From: Pseudomonas sp. MF4836
Lineage (GTDB): Bacteria > Pseudomonadota > Gammaproteobacteria > Pseudomonadales > Pseudomonadaceae
NCBI RefSeq assembly: GCF_002018875.1
Contig: NZ_MVOL01000024.1
Coordinates: forward strand, 1 to 55,127
Direction: 5' to 3'
Length of the DNA: 55,127 bases
The notes under the pieces are model-generated. The model saw only the letters and a list, made by a program, of their open reading frames with translations, did no database searches and was not told the DNA's origin. A program made the translations under genes and the position numbers. Shown in pieces: positions 1 through 8,427 of the stretch (position 1 is its first letter; each line of letters begins with the position of its first letter).

Positions 1-8
1 GGTGGGGG

Positions 9-932
9 TCAGGCTTGTTCGGGGGCGGCGAAGGGCGCATCCAGCGGCGCTGTGTCAAAGGTGCGCAGCAGCTCCACCAGAATCTGAGTGGCCGGGCCCA
101 GGGGCTTGTCCTTGTTCGAGTACAGGTAAAAGGTCGGGTGCCGGCTGCCGCCTTGTTCCATCGGCAGCACCTTGAGCACGCCTTCGCTGATTTCCCGTTC
201 GATCAGGTGCCGGGGCAGCCAGGCAAAACCCAGGCCGCTGCCGACGAAGGTGGCGGCGGTGGCCAGGCTGCCCACGGTCCAGCGCTGTTCGGCGCCGAGC
301 CAGCCGACATCCCGGGGTTGCTGGCGGCCGGAGTCGCGGATCACCACTTGCAGCTGGCTTTCCAGGTCCTGGAAATTCAGCTCGCGTTGCAGGCGATGCA
401 GGGGGTGTTCCGGGTGCGCCACGGCGACGAATTCCACTGAGCTCATTTCCGTGCCCAGGTAGCCGGGGATGCTGAAGCTGCTGATGGCCAGGTCGGCGAC
501 GCCTTCGAGCAGCACCTCCTCGACCCCGGACAACACTTCCTCGCGCAGTCGTACCCGGCAACCGCGGCTCTGGGGCATAAAGGCGGTCAGGGCCCGCACC
601 AGGCGCGCATTGGGGTAGGCGGCGTCGACCACCAGCCGTACTTCGGCCTCCCAGCCTTGCTCCATGTGATGGGCCAGGTCTTCCAGCTGGCTGGCCTGCT
701 TCACCAGTTGCCGCGAACGCCGCAGCAAGACGCCACCGGCTTCGGTCAAGACCGCCTTGCGGCCGTCGATGCGCAACAGTGGCACGCCCAGTTGATCCTG
801 CATGCGGGCCACGGTGTAACTGACGGAGGATTGCGAGCGATGCAGCGCCTCGGCAGCCTGGGCAAAGCCGCCATGGTCGACCACGGCCTGCAGGGTTCGC
901 CATTGATCGAGGGTAACGCGGGGCGCTTTCAT
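9..932 (-). CDS. LysR-family transcriptional regulator
   Basis: This 307-residue protein has the LysR plan: an N-terminal winged helix-turn-helix (about residues 8-66, with the A-A-E-A-L-H-R-S-Q-S-S-V-S recognition region) followed by a periplasmic-binding-like effector domain. The ATG at 932 is preferred over an upstream in-frame start because AGGAG lies about 7 bases before it and the HTH begins directly after it. It is divergent from the small secreted protein at 982, with only 49 bases between starts, so the two promoters must overlap. The azoreductase at 1454 is another possible target. The ligand cannot be read from the sequence. Confidence 0.9.
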   Translation of the reverse strand: MKAPRVTLDQWRTLQAVVDHGGFAQAAEALHRSQSSVSYTVARMQDQLGVPLLRIDGRKAVLTEAGGVLLRRSRQLVKQASQLEDLAHHMEQGWEAEVRLVVDAAYPNARLVRALTAFMPQSRGCRVRLREEVLSGVEEVLLEGVADLAISSFSIPGYLGTEMSSVEFVAVAHPEHPLHRLQRELNFQDLESQLQVVIRDSGRQQPRDVGWLGAEQRWTVGSLATAATFVGSGLGFAWLPRHLIEREISEGVLKVLPMEQGGSRHPTFYLYSNKDKPLGPATQILVELLRTFDTAPLDAPFAAPEQA

Positions 933-981
933 GAGGGGCTCCTCTTGTCCTAAGCTGGCGCTCCACATTGGAGACTGCCGA

Positions 982-1296
982 ATGAAAAAATTCTGTTGTG
1001 CGCTGTTGGCCCTGCTGCCACTCAGCGCCTTTGCCTACCCGATCGATGTCGAGAAACAGCTCAACGGCCTGAGCGTCGACTACACCGCCTTCGACACCGA
1101 CCAGGACATCGGCTCCATCCAGTTGAACAACTTCGGCAAGACCGATGTGCTGTGTTCGGTGGTGTTTCGCAACGGCCCCGAAGCACCGCGCACGCGCAAG
1201 GTGGAAGTCGCCGCGGGGCAGAGCAAAAACGTCACCGCCAAGTTCAACCGCAAAATTATCAAGCTGCGGCTGGACCTGAACTGTTCCGCCAAGTGA
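982..1296 (+). CDS. Small secreted hypothetical protein
   Basis: A 104-residue protein with a clear signal peptide: Met-Lys-Lys, a hydrophobic core, and a likely cleavage after S-A-F-A near residue 18. The mature part of about 86 residues is rich in Asp, Asn and Lys, predicted beta-rich, and has two cysteines (in V-L-C-S and L-N-C-S) that could form a disulfide in the periplasm. GGAGA lies 8 bases before the ATG. It is divergent from the LysR gene. I recognise no characterised family; similar short periplasmic proteins occur in other pseudomonads. Confidence 0.75.
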   Translation: MKKFCCALLALLPLSAFAYPIDVEKQLNGLSVDYTAFDTDQDIGSIQLNNFGKTDVLCSVVFRNGPEAPRTRKVEVAAGQSKNVTAKFNRKIIKLRLDLNCSAK

Positions 1297-1453
1297 TCCC
1301 GGTGTGCCCGGCCTGTAGGGCTTATGCCGGGTACGCTGCGCTTATAAACGAATTTGTTGATTGGTTATAGCAGTTATTTGCGCTTTTTCATCGATATCAC
1401 TCTGTTTAGTCTCCCCTCCATCGACTTACGCACCCCGATGGAGGCTACAGCCC

Positions 1454-2053
1454 ATGTCCCGCGTCCTGATCATCGAAAGCAGCGCCCGCCAGCAAGATTC
1501 CGTGTCTCGCCAACTGACCCAGACCTTTATCAGCCAGTGGCAAGCCGCCCACCCAGGCGACGAAGTCACCGTGCGTGACCTGGCGCGCCAGCCGGTGCCG
1601 CACCTGGACGCCGACCTGCTGGGCGGCTGGATGAAGCCTGCGGAACAGCGCAACGCCGGCGAACACGCTTCCCTGGAGCGCTCCAACCAATTGACCGACG
1701 AACTGCTGGCTGCCGATGTACTGGTACTGGCAGCGCCGATGTACAACTTCGCCATCCCCAGCACCCTGAAGGCCTGGCTCGACCATGTGCTGCGTGCCGG
1801 CGTGACCTTCAAATACACTGCCACCGGCCCCCAGGGCCTGCTGACCGGCAAGCGTGCCTACGTGCTGACCGCCCGCGGCGGGATCTATGCCGGCAGCCCG
1901 GCCGACCATCAGGAACCCTACTTGCGCCAGGTGCTGGGGTTCATCGGCATCCACGATGTCGAGTTCATCCATGCCGAGGGCATGAACCTGGGCGGCGACT
2001 TCCAGGAGAAGGGCCTGAACCAGGCCAACGCCAAGCTGGCCCAGGTCGCCTGA
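1454..2053 (+). CDS. azoR: FMN-dependent NADH-azoreductase / quinone reductase (AzoR family)
   Basis: A 199-residue flavodoxin-like oxidoreductase. It has the N-terminal FMN phosphate-binding segment (E-S-S-A-R-Q-Q-D-S), the family block A-P-M-Y-N-F-A-I-P-S-T-L-K-A-W-L-D, and the A-R-G-G-I-Y loop near the flavin. Length matches AzoR (about 200 residues). Members use NAD(P)H for two-electron reduction of quinones and azo compounds in the cytoplasm and are often electrophile-stress enzymes. The start was chosen at M-S-R-V-L-I-I-E, with GGAG about 12 bases upstream; the reading frame stays open further upstream but the added sequence is not protein-like. A rho-independent terminator follows. Confidence 0.88.
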   Translation: MSRVLIIESSARQQDSVSRQLTQTFISQWQAAHPGDEVTVRDLARQPVPHLDADLLGGWMKPAEQRNAGEHASLERSNQLTDELLAADVLVLAAPMYNFAIPSTLKAWLDHVLRAGVTFKYTATGPQGLLTGKRAYVLTARGGIYAGSPADHQEPYLRQVLGFIGIHDVEFIHAEGMNLGGDFQEKGLNQANAKLAQVA

Positions 2054-2163
2054 TCCGTTAATCGTCAGATAATCGCGCAGTGCTTAAGTAACGCCTGCGC
2101 TCCCCCTTCAAGCGGTTCGCGCATCGAACCTCCCTTTGCACTTGTTGCTCCTGAGTGCTCCTG

Positions 2164-2198
2164 CCCGATCGAACGCATGGCGAGATCGGGTTTTTTTT
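2164..2198 (+). terminator. Rho-independent terminator after azoR
   Basis: CCCGATC (2164-2170) pairs with GATCGGG (2184-2190) and is followed by eight T residues (2191-2198). It ends the azoR transcript before the EamA transporter gene. Confidence 0.8.
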
Positions 2199-2250
2199 GC
2201 CTGCGAATCGGCAAACCGCTATCGTCGCCGCCATTCCAGACGAGGCGACC

Positions 2251-3117
2251 ATGGGCTATCTACTTTTTGTCACGCTGATCCAGGCGTTTTCCTTCAGCTT
2301 GATTGGCGAGTACCTGGCCGGTCACGTCGACAGCTATTTCGCGGTGCTGGTGCGGGTGGTACTGGCGGGGCTGGTGTTCATTCCCCTGACTCGCTGGCGC
2401 CAGGTCGAGCCCAAGTTTATGCGCGGCATGCTGGTGATCGGTGCCTTGCAGTTCGGCGTGACCTACGTCTGCCTGTACCTGAGCTTTCGTGTGCTGACGG
2501 TGCCGGAGGTGTTGCTGTTTACCATTCTCACGCCGTTGCACGTGACCCTGATCGAAGACGCCTTGAACCGACGTTTCAACCCCTGGGGCCTGCTGGCGGC
2601 ACTGGTGGCGGTGGCGGGTGCGGCGGTGATCCGCTACGACCGCATCAGCCCGGATTTCTTCTTCGGCTTCCTGTTGCTGCAACTGGCCAACTTCACCTAT
2701 GCCGCCGGGCAGGTGCTGTACAAGCATCTGGTGGCGCGTCACCCCACGGATCTGCCGCATTACCGGCGTTTTGGCTATTTCTACCTGGGGGCGCTGGCGG
2801 TAGCGTTGCCGGCGTTTCTGTTGTTCGGCAAATCCAACTTCCTGCCCGAAGCGCCGCTGCAATGGGCCGTGCTGCTGTTTCTCGGTCTGGTATCCACGGC
2901 GCTGGGCCTGTACTGGTGGAACAAGGGCGCATGCCTGGTGAACGGTGCGACCCTGGCAGTGATGAACAACCTGCACGTGCCGGTGGGGTTGCTGATCAAC
3001 CTGTTGATCTGGAACCAGCATGAAGAACTGGGGCGGTTGTTTTTCGGGGCTTTGGTGATCCTGGCGGCGGTATGGATCAGCCGACGTGGCAACACCTCAC
3101 AGCCTCGATCCACCTGA
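2251..3117 (+). CDS. EamA/DMT-family transporter
   Basis: A 288-residue inner-membrane protein with about ten hydrophobic segments arranged as two EamA repeats (about residues 5-135 and 145-280). This is the drug/metabolite transporter superfamily, whose members export amino acids, amines, carboxylates or drugs. The second repeat carries the typical T-A-L-G-L-Y-W-W-N-K-G-A signature. The ATG at 2251 begins directly in the first membrane segment; the upstream in-frame sequence covers the terminator and is rejected. The substrate is unknown. The stop codon lies inside a short direct repeat. Confidence 0.85.
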   Translation: MGYLLFVTLIQAFSFSLIGEYLAGHVDSYFAVLVRVVLAGLVFIPLTRWRQVEPKFMRGMLVIGALQFGVTYVCLYLSFRVLTVPEVLLFTILTPLHVTLIEDALNRRFNPWGLLAALVAVAGAAVIRYDRISPDFFFGFLLLQLANFTYAAGQVLYKHLVARHPTDLPHYRRFGYFYLGALAVALPAFLLFGKSNFLPEAPLQWAVLLFLGLVSTALGLYWWNKGACLVNGATLAVMNNLHVPVGLLINLLIWNQHEELGRLFFGALVILAAVWISRRGNTSQPRST

Positions 3118-3242
3118 AACCCAGCGGCGCTCCCGCGGGCGGCTACGGACCTGTAGCCGCTGCCGAAGGCTGCGACACCATCAATCCACCTGACACCCCA
3201 CGGCGGTCTCCCGGGCCAGCGCAGCCTGGCGGCAGCGGCTAC
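3108..3242. repeat. REP-like inverted pair with flanking imperfect direct repeat
   Basis: GTAGCCGCTGCCGAAGGCTG at 3153-3172 (continuing CG) recurs inverted at 3220-3242 with one extra base. A shorter self-complementary arm, CGGCTAC/GTAGCCG, occurs at 3141-3159. A 33-base segment at 3108-3140 recurs directly at 3184-3216, with 27 of 33 positions identical. GTAGCCGCTGCC-type elements are common intergenic repeats in fluorescent pseudomonads (from memory). The block lies between two convergent genes. Confidence 0.75.
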
Positions 3243-3250
3243 GGGGCACA

Positions 3251-4549
3251 TCAGATTGCGCGTTTTTCCGCTTCGGGAATTGCGCTGGCTCCGAGCACCG
3301 CGGGCAGCAGGCCGGCGCGCAGGTCGTTGCCGCTGGGTTGCTGGTACAGGCTCAGGCCGAATTCCGGCATCACCGCCAGCAGGTAATCGAAGATATCGCC
3401 CTGGATCCGCTCGTAATCGGCCCAGGCCGTGGTGCGGGTGAAGCAGTAGATTTCCAGGGGGATGCCCTGGGCGGTGGTCTGCATCTGCCGGACCATGCAG
3501 GTCATGTTCGGCTGGATCTCGGCGTGGCTCTTCAGGTACGCCAGGGCGTAGGCGCGAAAGGTGCCGATGTTGGTCATGCGCCGACGATTGGCCGACATGG
3601 CGGCGACGTTGCCCTGGGCTTCATTCCAGCTTTTGAGCTCGGCCTGCTTGCGGCTGATGTAGTCGGTCAGCAGGCGGACCTTGCTCAGCCGCTGCTCTTC
3701 ATCGTCATGCAGGAAGCGCACGCCGCTGGCGTCGATAAACAGGCTGCGCTTGATCCGCCGCCCACCTGATTGCTGCATGCCGCGCCAGTTCTTGAACGAC
3801 TCGGACATCAGGCGCCAGGTCGGGATCGAGACAATGGTCTTGTCGAAGTTCTGCACCTTGACCGTGTGCAGGGTGATGTCCACCACGTCGCCATCGGCGC
3901 CGACCTGGGGCATTTCGATCCAGTCGCCGACCCGCAGCATGTCGTTGCTGGTCAACTGCACGCTGGCCACGAACGACAACAGGGTGTCCTTGTAGACCAG
4001 CAGGATCACCGCCGACATCGCCCCCAGGCCAGACAGCAGTAACAGCGGCGATCGGTCGATCAGGGTGGCGACAATGATGATCGCGCCAAACACATACAGC
4101 ACCATCTTCGCCAACTGCACATAGCCCTTGATCGAGCGGGTGCGGGCGTGTTCGGTGCGGGCGTAGATGTCCAGCAGGGCATTGAGCAGGGCGCTCAGGG
4201 CCAGGACCTGGAACAAAATGGTGAAGGCCATCGCCACGTTGCCCAGGAACACCAGGCTGGCCTTGCTCAGTTCCGGCACCAGGTGCAGGCCGAACTGCAC
4301 CACCAGCGACGGAGTCATCTGTGCCAAACGGTGAAACACCTTGTTGTGGCGCAGGTCGTTGATCCAGTGCAGGGCCGGTTGGCGCCCCAGCAGTTTGGTG
4401 ACGTGCAGCACCACATAGCGCGCCACTCGTCCGAGAACCAGGGCCACCGCCAGCAGCAGGGCCAGGGCCAGGCCGGAAAGCAGGAACGGGTGCTGATCAA
4501 GGGCGCCCCAGAGGTCTTGGGTGTTGAGCCAGAGCTGTTTGAAATCCAT
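3251..4549 (-). CDS. MscS-family mechanosensitive channel (YbdG-like)
   Basis: A 432-residue inner-membrane protein. About five hydrophobic helices in the first 190 residues precede the conserved MscS pore and beta domain (about 190-280, including V-G-D-W-I-E-M-P and the D-I-T-L-H-T-V-K-V block). A long soluble C-terminal region follows. Length and organisation match the YbdG/MscM-like branch (about 415 residues) rather than the 286-residue MscS. Such channels open under membrane tension during hypo-osmotic shock. It is divergent from the DEAD-box helicase across 193 bases. Confidence 0.88.
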   Translation of the reverse strand: MDFKQLWLNTQDLWGALDQHPFLLSGLALALLLAVALVLGRVARYVVLHVTKLLGRQPALHWINDLRHNKVFHRLAQMTPSLVVQFGLHLVPELSKASLVFLGNVAMAFTILFQVLALSALLNALLDIYARTEHARTRSIKGYVQLAKMVLYVFGAIIIVATLIDRSPLLLLSGLGAMSAVILLVYKDTLLSFVASVQLTSNDMLRVGDWIEMPQVGADGDVVDITLHTVKVQNFDKTIVSIPTWRLMSESFKNWRGMQQSGGRRIKRSLFIDASGVRFLHDDEEQRLSKVRLLTDYISRKQAELKSWNEAQGNVAAMSANRRRMTNIGTFRAYALAYLKSHAEIQPNMTCMVRQMQTTAQGIPLEIYCFTRTTAWADYERIQGDIFDYLLAVMPEFGLSLYQQPSGNDLRAGLLPAVLGASAIPEAEKRAI

Positions 4550-4742
4550 AAGCTAAAACGATTCTTCTGTAAGACAAGTTCGGTCGATTAGAGCATTTAA
4601 GCCGTAAAAAGTGACGGTTGCCGACAAACCCGCTGACAAAAAACCATCGGTTTAGCGCCGTTCGCGCAAAGAAACTCGGCCTCGGCGCTCGAAACCGGTA
4701 ACCTATGCAGCTGTTTTTTTGCATATCTTCGAGGTAGCACCC

Positions 4743-6089
4743 GTGTTTTCCCAATTCGCCCTGCACGAACGCCTGCTCAAAGCCGTGGCCGAGCTTAAAT
4801 TTGTCGAGCCTACGCCTGTGCAAGCAGCGGCTATCCCGCTCGCGCTCCAAGGGCGTGACCTGCGGGTGACAGCTCAAACCGGCAGCGGCAAGACTGCTGC
4901 TTTTGTCTTGCCGATCCTCAATCGCCTGATCGGTCCGGCCAAGGTTCGCGTCAGCATCAAGACCCTGATCCTGCTGCCGACCCGCGAACTGGCCCAGCAG
5001 ACCCTGAAGGAAGTCGAGCGTTTCTCGCAGTTCACCTTCATCAAGTCCGGCCTGATCACCGGCGGTGAAGACTTCAAGGTCCAGGCCGCCATGCTGCGCA
5101 AGGTGCCGGACATCCTGATCGGCACCCCGGGCCGCATGATCGAGCAACTCAACGCCGGCAACCTCGATTTGAAAGAAGTCGAAGTACTGGTACTCGACGA
5201 AGCCGACCGCATGCTCGACATGGGGTTTGCCGAAGACGTGCAGCGCCTGGTGGAAGAGTGCACCAACCGCCAGCAAACCATGCTGTTCTCGGCCACCACC
5301 GGCGGTTCGGGCCTGCGCGAAATGATCGCCAAGGTCCTGAACAACCCGGAGCACCTGCAGCTCAACGCCGTCAGCCAGCTGAACGCTACCACCCGTCAGC
5401 AAATCATTACCGCTGACCACAACCAGCACAAAGAACAGATCGTCAACTGGCTGTTGGCCAACGAGACCTACCAGAAGGCCATCGTGTTTACCAACACCCG
5501 GGCCATGGCCGACCGCATTTACGGCCGCCTGGTGGCGCAGGACTACAAAGCGTTCGTCCTGCACGGCGAGAAAGACCAGAAGGACCGCAAGCTGGCCATC
5601 GACCGCCTGAAGCAGGGCGGGGTCAAGATCCTGGTGGCCACCGACGTAGCCGCACGCGGCCTCGATGTGGACGGCCTGGACCTGGTGATCAACTTCGACA
5701 TGCCACGCAGCGGCGACGAATACGTGCACCGTATCGGTCGTACCGGCCGCGCCGGCAATGATGGCCTGGCCATCTCGCTGATCTGCCACGGCGACTGGAA
5801 CCTGATGTCGAGCGTCGAGCGCTACCTCAAGCAGAGCTTCGAGCGCCGCACCATCAAGGAAGTCAAAGGCACCTACGGCGGACCGAAAAAGGTCAAGGCG
5901 TCGGGCAAGGCCGTGGGCGTGAAGAAGAAAAAGGTCGACGCCAAGGGCGACAAGAAGAAGACCGGGGCCAAGGCTCCAACCAAGCGCAAGATCGCCAATC
6001 GGCCAAAAACCGATGCCCTGTCGCTGGTCAGCAAGGACGGCATGGCGCCGCTCAAGCGCCGCAAGCCGGAAGCTCCAGCTGCTGAATAA
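4743..6089 (+). CDS. DEAD-box ATP-dependent RNA helicase
   Basis: A 448-residue helicase with all core motifs in order: Q motif (F-V-E-P-T-P-V-Q), Walker A (A-Q-T-G-S-G-K-T, near 45), P-T-R-E-L-A, G-T-P-G-R, D-E-A-D (near 151), S-A-T, V-A-T-D-V-A-A-R-G-L-D and H-R-I-G-R-T-G-R. A lysine-rich tail of about 80 residues follows, probably for RNA binding. The GTG at 4743 is preferred, with GAGG about 9 bases upstream and the protein starting M-F-S-Q-F. Role is RNA unwinding in ribosome assembly, mRNA turnover or cold adaptation; the paralogue (RhlB, RhlE, SrmB and others) cannot be fixed by eye. A bidirectional terminator follows. Confidence 0.93.
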   Translation: MFSQFALHERLLKAVAELKFVEPTPVQAAAIPLALQGRDLRVTAQTGSGKTAAFVLPILNRLIGPAKVRVSIKTLILLPTRELAQQTLKEVERFSQFTFIKSGLITGGEDFKVQAAMLRKVPDILIGTPGRMIEQLNAGNLDLKEVEVLVLDEADRMLDMGFAEDVQRLVEECTNRQQTMLFSATTGGSGLREMIAKVLNNPEHLQLNAVSQLNATTRQQIITADHNQHKEQIVNWLLANETYQKAIVFTNTRAMADRIYGRLVAQDYKAFVLHGEKDQKDRKLAIDRLKQGGVKILVATDVAARGLDVDGLDLVINFDMPRSGDEYVHRIGRTGRAGNDGLAISLICHGDWNLMSSVERYLKQSFERRTIKEVKGTYGGPKKVKASGKAVGVKKKKVDAKGDKKKTGAKAPTKRKIANRPKTDALSLVSKDGMAPLKRRKPEAPAAE

Positions 6090-6107
6090 GCGCCTGGCGT
6101 GACCCTG

Positions 6108-6137
6108 AAAAAAGCCCGGACCTGTTCCGGGCTTTTT
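6108..6137. terminator. Bidirectional rho-independent terminator
   Basis: The arms AAGCCCGGA and TCCGGGCTT surround a 5-base loop and are flanked by an A-run on the left and a T-run on the right. It can therefore end both the helicase transcript (+) and the convergent small gene (-). Confidence 0.9.
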
Positions 6138-6149
6138 GCATCCGGACTA

Positions 6150-6425
6150 TCAGCTGTCGGCTTTCTTGCCGGCGGTGTCGAGTTCCTTGAGGCGCTGATC
6201 GATCAACTGGCACTTGTCGGGCAGGTCCTTGCTCGCGGTTTCCAGGTTCATCTTTTGCAACTCATCATTGATCTCCTTGGCCTTGGTCGGGTTCTGCTGG
6301 GTGAGTTTCGTCACTTCCTGGGCCAGCTGTTCGCGCTTGGCGGTGGCCTCTTCGAGGGTGCAGGCCCAGGCGGGCAGGGCGCAGAGCAGGGTGCTGGCGA
6401 TGACAAGGTTACGCAGGGTTTTCAT
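6150..6425 (-). CDS. Small periplasmic helical protein, unknown function
   Basis: A 91-residue protein with a signal peptide ending at L-P-A-W-A (cleavage near residue 21). The mature part is 70 residues, almost entirely charged helix with Q/E/K-rich heptads (E-E-A-T-A-K-R-E-Q-L-A-Q-E-V). It contains two cysteines, one just after cleavage and one in D-K-C-Q-L, that could form a disulfide. GAGG precedes the ATG. It is monocistronic and convergent with the helicase gene. The size and composition recall small coiled-coil periplasmic stress proteins, but I cannot name the family. Confidence 0.75.
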   Translation of the reverse strand: MKTLRNLVIASTLLCALPAWACTLEEATAKREQLAQEVTKLTQQNPTKAKEINDELQKMNLETASKDLPDKCQLIDQRLKELDTAGKKADS

Positions 6426-6608
6426 GGCAGTGGCCTCGGGGTCCGATAAGGCAGTTACCCGGTTGAGGCCGAGGGGCGGATAAAAGTTCAGAGTTTCAGG
6501 CGCTGCGCAGCGCCAGGAAATGACTTTGTTTCCGCTGGCCGGCTGTTATCGTGAGCGCCCCGAAGCCCCGTGCGGCCGGGAAAGCAGTTATCAGCAATGA
6601 GATGAGCA

Positions 6609-7037
6609 ATGGATGCCCAATTGAACCAGCAGTGCGCCACCCTGCGTGCCATGAGCTCCGCCGAGGCCGCGCAGTGGCTGCTGCGCGAATACCCCGCTGC
6701 CAGCCCTGCAAGCGCAGTCGCCCTGCAACTGATCCCCCATCGTTCCTGGCAGCGCAGCGAGCAACGGTTGCTGGCCGAGCACTACCTGACGTTGTCCTTC
6801 GCCAGCGCCCGGCCTTATCAGGCGTTTTGTTCGATCATGCCCACCCGAGTGCTGGCCGACTGGGTCGCCCAGCGCCTTCCCCAATCCCCACGCGACCGCA
6901 GCCTGTTGGCGTACCTGTTATTGCCGACCCTGAAGCAGAACACCCGTACCGAGCGCGACGCCGAGGCCATGGAACGCCTGGCCCAGGCTCTGCGCGACAA
7001 GGCAGAATCCGACCCGGAGCACACCGCAGATGAGTAA
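6609..7037 (+). CDS. Hypothetical protein, first gene of a two-gene unit
   Basis: A 142-residue soluble protein, mainly helical, without a signal peptide, membrane segment or recognisable motif. It is rich in Arg, Ala and Leu and has a conserved-looking core (L-L-R-E-Y-P, R-S-W-x-R-S-E-Q, A-R-P-Y-Q-A-F). Its last 8 bases overlap the next gene, so the two are probably translated together and may act together. The Met at 6609 is preceded by GAGATGAG, a reasonable ribosome-binding site. Confidence 0.7.
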   Translation: MDAQLNQQCATLRAMSSAEAAQWLLREYPAASPASAVALQLIPHRSWQRSEQRLLAEHYLTLSFASARPYQAFCSIMPTRVLADWVAQRLPQSPRDRSLLAYLLLPTLKQNTRTERDAEAMERLAQALRDKAESDPEHTADE

Positions 7038-7485
7038 CTACTTTGACCAGGAACTGCTGCAGGACCTGCGCCAGCCGCTCGCCAGCGGCCAACTGCGGAT
7101 CGAACCGCAAGTCGATGCTTACTTTGACCTGATGAAGGGCTGGTTCGAGATCCGCAACCTGCGCCCACACTGGCCGAGCCTGCCGTTCGCGGTGACCGAG
7201 GTGGCGCTGGATCGCCAGCAGCAGACCCAGGCCTTCAGCGACTTCTTTGCCCGGATGGTCCAGCAATTTCGCCTCGCCGGAGACGCCGTGTACGTCGGTG
7301 ACAGCGCCACCAGCCTCGCAGTAGTGGGCGATGTCTCGGCCTTGCTCGAGGTGCCGGAGTGTCTGTTTTCCATTCCCCAGCACCACTACCTGCTGGCCGC
7401 GGATCATGGGTGGTTCATGTGTTTCACCTTCGAGGGGGATATGGGGTTTGGGTTTGTGCCGGCATATAAGACAACGTATGGATAG
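7030..7485 (+). CDS. Hypothetical protein, second gene of a two-gene unit
   Basis: A 151-residue soluble protein whose ATG overlaps the end of the preceding gene. It has no signal peptide or membrane segment. The sequence looks mixed alpha/beta, with an aromatic-rich C-terminal part (H-H-Y-L-L-A-A-D-H-G-W-F-M and F-T-F-E-G-D-M-G-F-G). Conserved aromatic and acidic clusters suggest a folded domain, possibly of the SMI1/KNR4-like or immunity-protein kind, but that is a guess. It ends 20 bases before the convergent DUF4291 gene. Confidence 0.68.
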   Translation: MSNYFDQELLQDLRQPLASGQLRIEPQVDAYFDLMKGWFEIRNLRPHWPSLPFAVTEVALDRQQQTQAFSDFFARMVQQFRLAGDAVYVGDSATSLAVVGDVSALLEVPECLFSIPQHHYLLAADHGWFMCFTFEGDMGFGFVPAYKTTYG

Positions 7486-7504
7486 AAATGCCGGGTGAGC
7501 TCGT

Positions 7505-8104
7505 CTACAACAGGGGCTTCTCTGTCGACGGTAGATACTCCCGCTCCTCCGGCATCATCTCCCACGCTTTTACCAAATCCCCCTCCTGAACCAGTTTGCA
7601 GATCGAATGGGCTAAGGGTGTGACGTCAGTAATACGCTGTATCCACTGATGCACATACAACTGCACCGCTTCTTTACTCAATCCAATTTGAATCGCGCGG
7701 TGTTCCTGTGGCTGCAAGTGCAGATCCCGTTCCGGGTCCCATTGAATGCGCACCGGTGAATTGTTTTTCAGTGTGAGCCATTGTTCTTGGCTGACGGACT
7801 CATCGGCATGGCTTAAACAGCCATTGGCCAGTGCCCATTCGAAGCCTTCCCGGCTGATGTCGATGGCGAGGATGCGTTTTTGCCCGGCGTCTTTAAACCC
7901 CCAGCCGGCGCGGTACATCATCCACAGGAAGGACGGTTTAACCCAGGTCATGCGTTCCATTTTGAACGGTGGGGATATGAATGTGCCGTGGGCCAGGGCG
8001 GTGTCGGCGATGGTGTCGCAATAGGCTTGGTAGACGCGAATGGTGTGGGCGTCGTAGACCGCTCTGATTTGGCGGTGAGGTATGTTCGATGGTGTTACGG
8101 GCAT
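7505..8104 (-). CDS. DUF4291-domain protein
   Basis: A 199-residue cytosolic protein recognised by the DUF4291 blocks: I-R-A-V-Y-D near residue 13, I-R-V-Y-Q-A-Y near 22, the stretch F-K-M-E-R-M-T-W-V-K-P-S-F-L-W-M-M-Y-R near 47-65, and I-Q-I-G-L-S near 135. The family has no established biochemical role that I can state. AAGGAAA lies immediately upstream of the ATG. It follows the DUF3077-like gene on the same strand, with a GC hairpin between them. Codons are less GC-biased than in the neighbouring core genes, so it may belong to an accessory patch running from about 7.5 to 13 kb. Confidence 0.82.
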   Translation of the reverse strand: MPVTPSNIPHRQIRAVYDAHTIRVYQAYCDTIADTALAHGTFISPPFKMERMTWVKPSFLWMMYRAGWGFKDAGQKRILAIDISREGFEWALANGCLSHADESVSQEQWLTLKNNSPVRIQWDPERDLHLQPQEHRAIQIGLSKEAVQLYVHQWIQRITDVTPLAHSICKLVQEGDLVKAWEMMPEEREYLPSTEKPLL

Positions 8105-8125
8105 ATTTTCCTTGATGGCATTAAG

Positions 8126-8157
8126 CGGGCGACTCTCAGGTCGCCCGTTTTGTTTTA
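8126..8157. other. Intergenic GC hairpin, terminator-like
   Basis: CGGGCGAC (8126-8133) pairs with GTCGCCCG (8140-8147), followed on the plus strand by a T-rich tract. As a terminator it would work for plus-strand transcripts, yet both flanking genes are on the minus strand, so it could block readthrough from the opposite direction. On the minus strand it has no T-run. Confidence 0.6.
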
Positions 8158-8427
8158 GAGCGTGAGTTGTTCTTGCAGGCGTCGCGTCGTCACGTCCAGT
8201 AAATCACAGCCGTCGCGCAGCAGGATGGTACAGGCCAGGGTCAGTTCCTGGAGCACGACCGGCGCGTGGTCTGGTTTCTCGGGGCCTGCGAAATTTTCCA
8301 GCAGTTGGGTGGCGGCACGAATGCGGTAGGCGGCTGCGTCGTGCAGCACGTCGATGGGCGCATGGGTGTCGATCAGCAGGGAAGGGAATGTGCAGTCGTG
8401 TCCGGTAATGGGCATGTATCGGTTCAT
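8155..8427 (-). CDS. Small helical protein, DUF3077/DUF6124-like
   Basis: A 90-residue soluble protein. The region I-D-V-L-H-D-A-A-A-Y-R-I-R-A-A-T-Q-L-L-E-N and the later helix resemble the short DUF3077/DUF6124 proteins found in many copies in Pseudomonas genomes, whose function is unknown. No membrane segment or catalytic motif is visible. It is preceded by an unusually long, structured and apparently untranslated leader (8428-8680), which I recall as typical for genes of this class. Family assignment is moderate; the gene itself is likely real. Confidence 0.6.
   Translation of the reverse strand: MNRYMPITGHDCTFPSLLIDTHAPIDVLHDAAAYRIRAATQLLENFAGPEKPDHAPVVLQELTLACTILLRDGCDLLDVTTRRLQEQLTL

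Noticed and set aside
4700..4742. T-rich stretch before the DEAD-box gene considered as a terminator
   Set aside because: No stem precedes the T-run; it is more likely part of the promoter/leader region.
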